Positions 61,414 to 64,000 of a DNA stretch of 64,000 nucleotides are shown here, in pieces. Location of the stretch: contig NZ_CM002299.1 in assembly GCF_000153125.2 (NCBI RefSeq), positions 2,665,075-2,729,074 of the forward strand, written 5' to 3'. A model generated the notes under the pieces. It searched no databases. It was given only the letters and a program-made list of their open reading frames with translations, and was not told the origin of the DNA. Source of the DNA: Congregibacter litoralis KT71. GTDB taxonomy: Bacteria; Pseudomonadota; Gammaproteobacteria; Pseudomonadales; Halieaceae. The translations under genes and the position numbers were made by a program. Each line of letters begins with the position of its first letter. The first letter of the stretch is position 1.

Positions 61414-63288
61414 TTACTCGACGTTCGCCCAAGAGCCTTCGTAGAAGTCACGCAGCACATAGAAGGCCTGCTTGCGTTGACCATTTTCGTCGATGAGTCC
61501 TTTACGATTACGGTAGTCCTGAATACCCGGCAGAGTGCGAAGCATGGCCCTGAAGTCCTTGAGTATCCACGGCGTCATGCCCTGTATCTGAGGACTGTTC
61601 ATGATCATCCGTGACTGGGCGCGATAAACCTCAGCCTGATATTCCTCGGTCCAGGGACCCTCGCCCCGTTTGCCCGACTTGGCGCCAGCACCAAACTCAG
61701 AAATATGCATCGGCTTATCAAAGGCCGCGCTCAACACCACGTGCTCCATGAACTTGAACATAAGCTTGCGCACGGTCTTCTCGCTCACACCCAGCTGCGG
61801 CGCAATGAATCTGGCGTAATACCATCCGAAATACTCGTTGTAGCTAACTACATCCAGCAGTTCGCCGAGGGGATCATCGATTACCAGTTCGAAGCCGGAA
61901 CCTACTGCCGGAGCATGATCGCCGGCTTTATCAAGCATGGCTTTAAAAATGTCACGCTCGTGCTTTGACACCTCGTCGCTGGCGGCGCCGTATGCAGCGA
62001 GATATAGCGCCGCATCCTTCAGTTCACGGCTGACATCTCCTAACAGGGCAGCACTAACAAGTCGTGTATCGTCAAGAGAGCGCACCTCGTTAATCAATGC
62101 CTCCAGAAACGCCATGCGCGGCTCTGAATACGGGGTCTCATTTGCGACGGACCAGATGACGACACTAGCGCGGTTCCAGTCCCGTGTTACCAGACGAGTG
62201 ATTTGATCCTTGGCGATTTCTAGCGTCTCTGGGTTTTCCCAGGCGATGTTCCAATAAATGGGTACCTCTTCCCACAGCATTAGACCTAACTCGTCAGCCA
62301 CCTGAGCCGCATGGCGGGCATAGGGGTAATGTGCCGCACGAACAAAATTGGCTCCGAGCGCCTTAGCCTCACCGAAAAGTGCCTCAAAGTCCGCCTTCGA
62401 ATACGCTGCACCGTCGCGCCCAATCGGCTCTTCGTGCGTTGAAATGCCCTTGAAGCGGATGCGCTTGCCGTTCAGGAAAATTTCGGTGCCGCGAGCTTCA
62501 ATCAGACGAAAACCGATGCGATCGCTAAGTTGCTCATCGGCGGTCGCAAACTCCACATCGTATAGCTTGGGATTCTCGGGGCTCCATAGCTCAGGCTTCA
62601 GCATGGCGGTCCACTGGCCTTGCCCGTCACTTCCGACGGTCACCTCAGTAGAGAAATCTAACTCTGCAATGCTCACCGTGACGGTGTCACCCGCCCGCAG
62701 ACCTTGCGTAGCTACAACCCCCTCTACCCGGCCCGACAAATCTGCAAGCTCGACCTTTGCATTCACCAAATGGGCGCTTGGGGTCTCTATAAGCATCACG
62801 TCGCGGATCAAACCGCCATAGGGCCACCAGTCGGTGCGGGGGGTGGGGACTGAATGCTTTTCAAGTCGATTATTGACACTAATGACCAAGTCGTTGCCAC
62901 CGCTCTTCAAAGCATCGGTAACATCAATGGAATACGGCACATAGCCGCCCACCTGTTTGGCCATAGGGGTGCCGTTCAAATAGACAGACGTAGTGTAGTT
63001 GCTCCCCCCAAACCACAAATGGTATCGCTTGCCCGGCTTGGGTTCGACGTCAAACCAACGCTGGTACCAAACGCCATCGCGATAAAAAAGTAAATCTTCA
63101 AACTGAGTATTGAAGTCACCTGGCACACTGATTTTGCGAGAACCGGCGTAGTTGTACTCCAGCACCTGCCACTCATCGACGGGCACCCGGTCAGGAGCCC
63201 ATCCACCGAAGAACCCGCCGGGTGCCCCACGCCCATGGGTCAACGATAATCCACTCCACGTCTCCCCCCATGGGATCCTGAGGACCAA
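61414..63288 (-). CDS. Glycoside hydrolase family 2, beta-glucuronidase-like, 5'-truncated
   Basis: Open for 624 codons from a TTG at 63288, but the first eight residues (MVLRIPWG) come from out-of-frame uxuA sequence across a duplication junction at about 63270, and no signal peptide or usual N-terminus is present. From GGFFGGWAPDR onward it reads as GH2: sugar-binding domain (VPGDFNTQFEDLLFYRDGVW, YQRWFDVE), and TIM barrel with acid/base Glu near residue 378 in VIWSVANETPYSEPR and nucleophile Glu near 530 in HISEFGAGAKSG. In the other frame just before this, VEWIIVDPW recalls the GEW...VDPY block of such enzymes, so a frameshift is also possible. Likely non-functional or dependent on the upstream copy. 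Confidence 0.75.
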   Translation of the reverse strand: MVLRIPWGETWSGLSLTHGRGAPGGFFGGWAPDRVPVDEWQVLEYNYAGSRKISVPGDFNTQFEDLLFYRDGVWYQRWFDVEPKPGKRYHLWFGGSNYTTSVYLNGTPMAKQVGGYVPYSIDVTDALKSGGNDLVISVNNRLEKHSVPTPRTDWWPYGGLIRDVMLIETPSAHLVNAKVELADLSGRVEGVVATQGLRAGDTVTVSIAELDFSTEVTVGSDGQGQWTAMLKPELWSPENPKLYDVEFATADEQLSDRIGFRLIEARGTEIFLNGKRIRFKGISTHEEPIGRDGAAYSKADFEALFGEAKALGANFVRAAHYPYARHAAQVADELGLMLWEEVPIYWNIAWENPETLEIAKDQITRLVTRDWNRASVVIWSVANETPYSEPRMAFLEALINEVRSLDDTRLVSAALLGDVSRELKDAALYLAAYGAASDEVSKHERDIFKAMLDKAGDHAPAVGSGFELVIDDPLGELLDVVSYNEYFGWYYARFIAPQLGVSEKTVRKLMFKFMEHVVLSAAFDKPMHISEFGAGAKSGKRGEGPWTEEYQAEVYRAQSRMIMNSPQIQGMTPWILKDFRAMLRTLPGIQDYRNRKGLIDENGQRKQAFYVLRDFYEGSWANVE

Positions 63289-64000
63289 ACCAACGCCATG
63301 TTTCCTGCATATCGGTATCCTTTGAAGAATCTATTGGGAAGGTCAGGCCGCTGTGAAGCGTTCGACGCGATCACCCAAACGATAGGCTTCAACAACCAGA
63401 TCAGTCGTCAGTGTCGTGATAAGCCTGAGCGCTTCTGCCTCGGACAAACGCCCCTCGGTCACCAGTTGCGCAAGAAACCGCGCATCCATGCGCCTAGCCA
63501 TGTCGTGACGTGCCGGGATAGACAATAGTGCCCGAGTATCGTCATTGAAACCTGCGGTGTTATAAAAACCGGCCGTCTCGGTTACGGAGTGTCTGAAGCG
63601 CAACATTCCCTCAGGACTGTCGTTAAACCACCACGGCGGCCCAAGTCGCAGCGCAGGATAATGACCGGCCAAGGGCGCCAACTCCCGGGCATAATTAGAT
63701 TCGTCGAGGGTAAATACAATGAGTTCTAGATCAGGCTCATTTCCCACGGCGTTGAGCAACGGCTTTAAGGCCTCGCAATAGTCAACACGCCTGGGGATAT
63801 CAGCGCCCTTATCGGGGCCAAAACGGTTAAATAGCGCTGAGTTGTGATTACGTGAAGAGCCCGGGTGCAGCTGCATCACCATGCCATCGTCTAAGCTCAT
63901 TCGCGCCATCTCGATCAGCATATGCCCACGAAATAGCTTCCGTTCGTCCCCACTGGCTGCTCCACTAAGGCAACGCCCGTAGAGGCGCCCAGCCTCGTCA
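63270..64000. repeat. Second copy of the tandem duplication (continues past window)
   Basis: Identical to 59879-60609 as far as visible, period 3391 bp. Holds a 13-codon uxuA start (63310-63271, MQETWRWFGPQDP) cut at the junction and a second uxaC. Confidence 0.92.
63343..64000 (-). CDS. uxaC: Glucuronate isomerase, second copy (partial, runs off right edge)
   Basis: C-terminal 218 codons, identical to the end of the uxaC at 59952-61400. The gene would begin outside the window. It lies upstream of the truncated GH2 gene in the direction of transcription, so the operon order is [GH2?]-uxaC-uxuA start-truncated GH2-uxaC-uxuA. Confidence 0.9.
   Translation of the reverse strand, partial: DEAGRLYGRCLSGAASGDERKLFRGHMLIEMARMSLDDGMVMQLHPGSSRNHNSALFNRFGPDKGADIPRRVDYCEALKPLLNAVGNEPDLELIVFTLDESNYARELAPLAGHYPALRLGPPWWFNDSPEGMLRFRHSVTETAGFYNTAGFNDDTRALLSIPARHDMARRMDARFLAQLVTEGRLSEAEALRLITTLTTDLVVEAYRLGDRVERFTAA

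Noticed and set aside
1-64000. CRISPR arrays, prophage, rRNA and replication origin
   Set aside because: No regularly spaced short repeats with unique spacers, no phage structural genes, no rRNA sequence and no DnaA-box cluster were noticed.

Overview
The window looks like chromosomal DNA of a heterotrophic marine gammaproteobacterium. A Halieaceae (OM60/NOR5-type) organism is my best guess, inferred from gene content and style: a two-domain TonB receptor of the Oar type, a DabAB inorganic-carbon system, a TRAP-fed hexuronate operon and MipA/OmpV. No rRNA, replication origin or species-diagnostic gene is present, so the placement is an inference.

Layout. (1) 1-18171 is mostly housekeeping and metabolic: the end of an SLC13-type permease, a VOC protein, a methyltransferase, a sulfotransferase/O-antigen ligase pair, a YrbL-like protein, a lipase-like hydrolase, a class I HMG-CoA reductase, a D-2-hydroxyacid dehydrogenase, the operon dabB-dabA-usp with a divergent LysR gene, 4-hydroxyphenylpyruvate dioxygenase with a divergent Lrp-type regulator, and the RNA helicase DbpA. 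(2) 18380-39425 is an accessory region. Eight co-oriented imperfect repeats of about 85-130 bp (A-H) lie between 19190 and 32105, mostly with one gene per interval. Six members of one single-TM protein family lie in or beside it, a seventh sits next to the tRNA at 51 kb, and two further small families are duplicated. Three insertion sequences have landed here, each with a readable target duplication: one splits a TonB receptor, one splits a repeat copy, one replaces the end of a single-TM family gene. Two more genes carry frameshifts. A MerR-controlled cation efflux/methyltransferase/TonB receptor block also lies here. (3) 39519-54802 is again ordinary chromosome: MipA/OmpV, acetolactate synthase large subunit, a serine hydrolase, folD, purU, a 1005-residue TonB receptor, YaeQ, a sarcosine/N-methyltryptophan oxidase, tRNA-Thr(CGU), a NarL-type two-component system and a DUF2306 membrane protein. 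(4) 54962-64000 is a hexuronate catabolic operon on the minus strand: GH2 beta-glucuronidase, uxaC, uxuA, TRAP receptor and permeases, KDG kinase. Its upstream end carries a 3391-bp tandem duplication that truncates the GH2 gene and starts a second uxaC copy at the window edge.

How genes work together: glucuronides would be split by the GH2 enzyme, glucuronate isomerised by UxaC, mannonate dehydrated by UxuA and KDG phosphorylated by the kinase, with uptake by the TRAP system; the fructuronate reductase step (UxuB) is not encoded here. DabA/DabB form an energy-coupled bicarbonate accumulation system, with a universal stress protein in the same operon. FolD and PurU sit together and both act on formyl-tetrahydrofolate pools.
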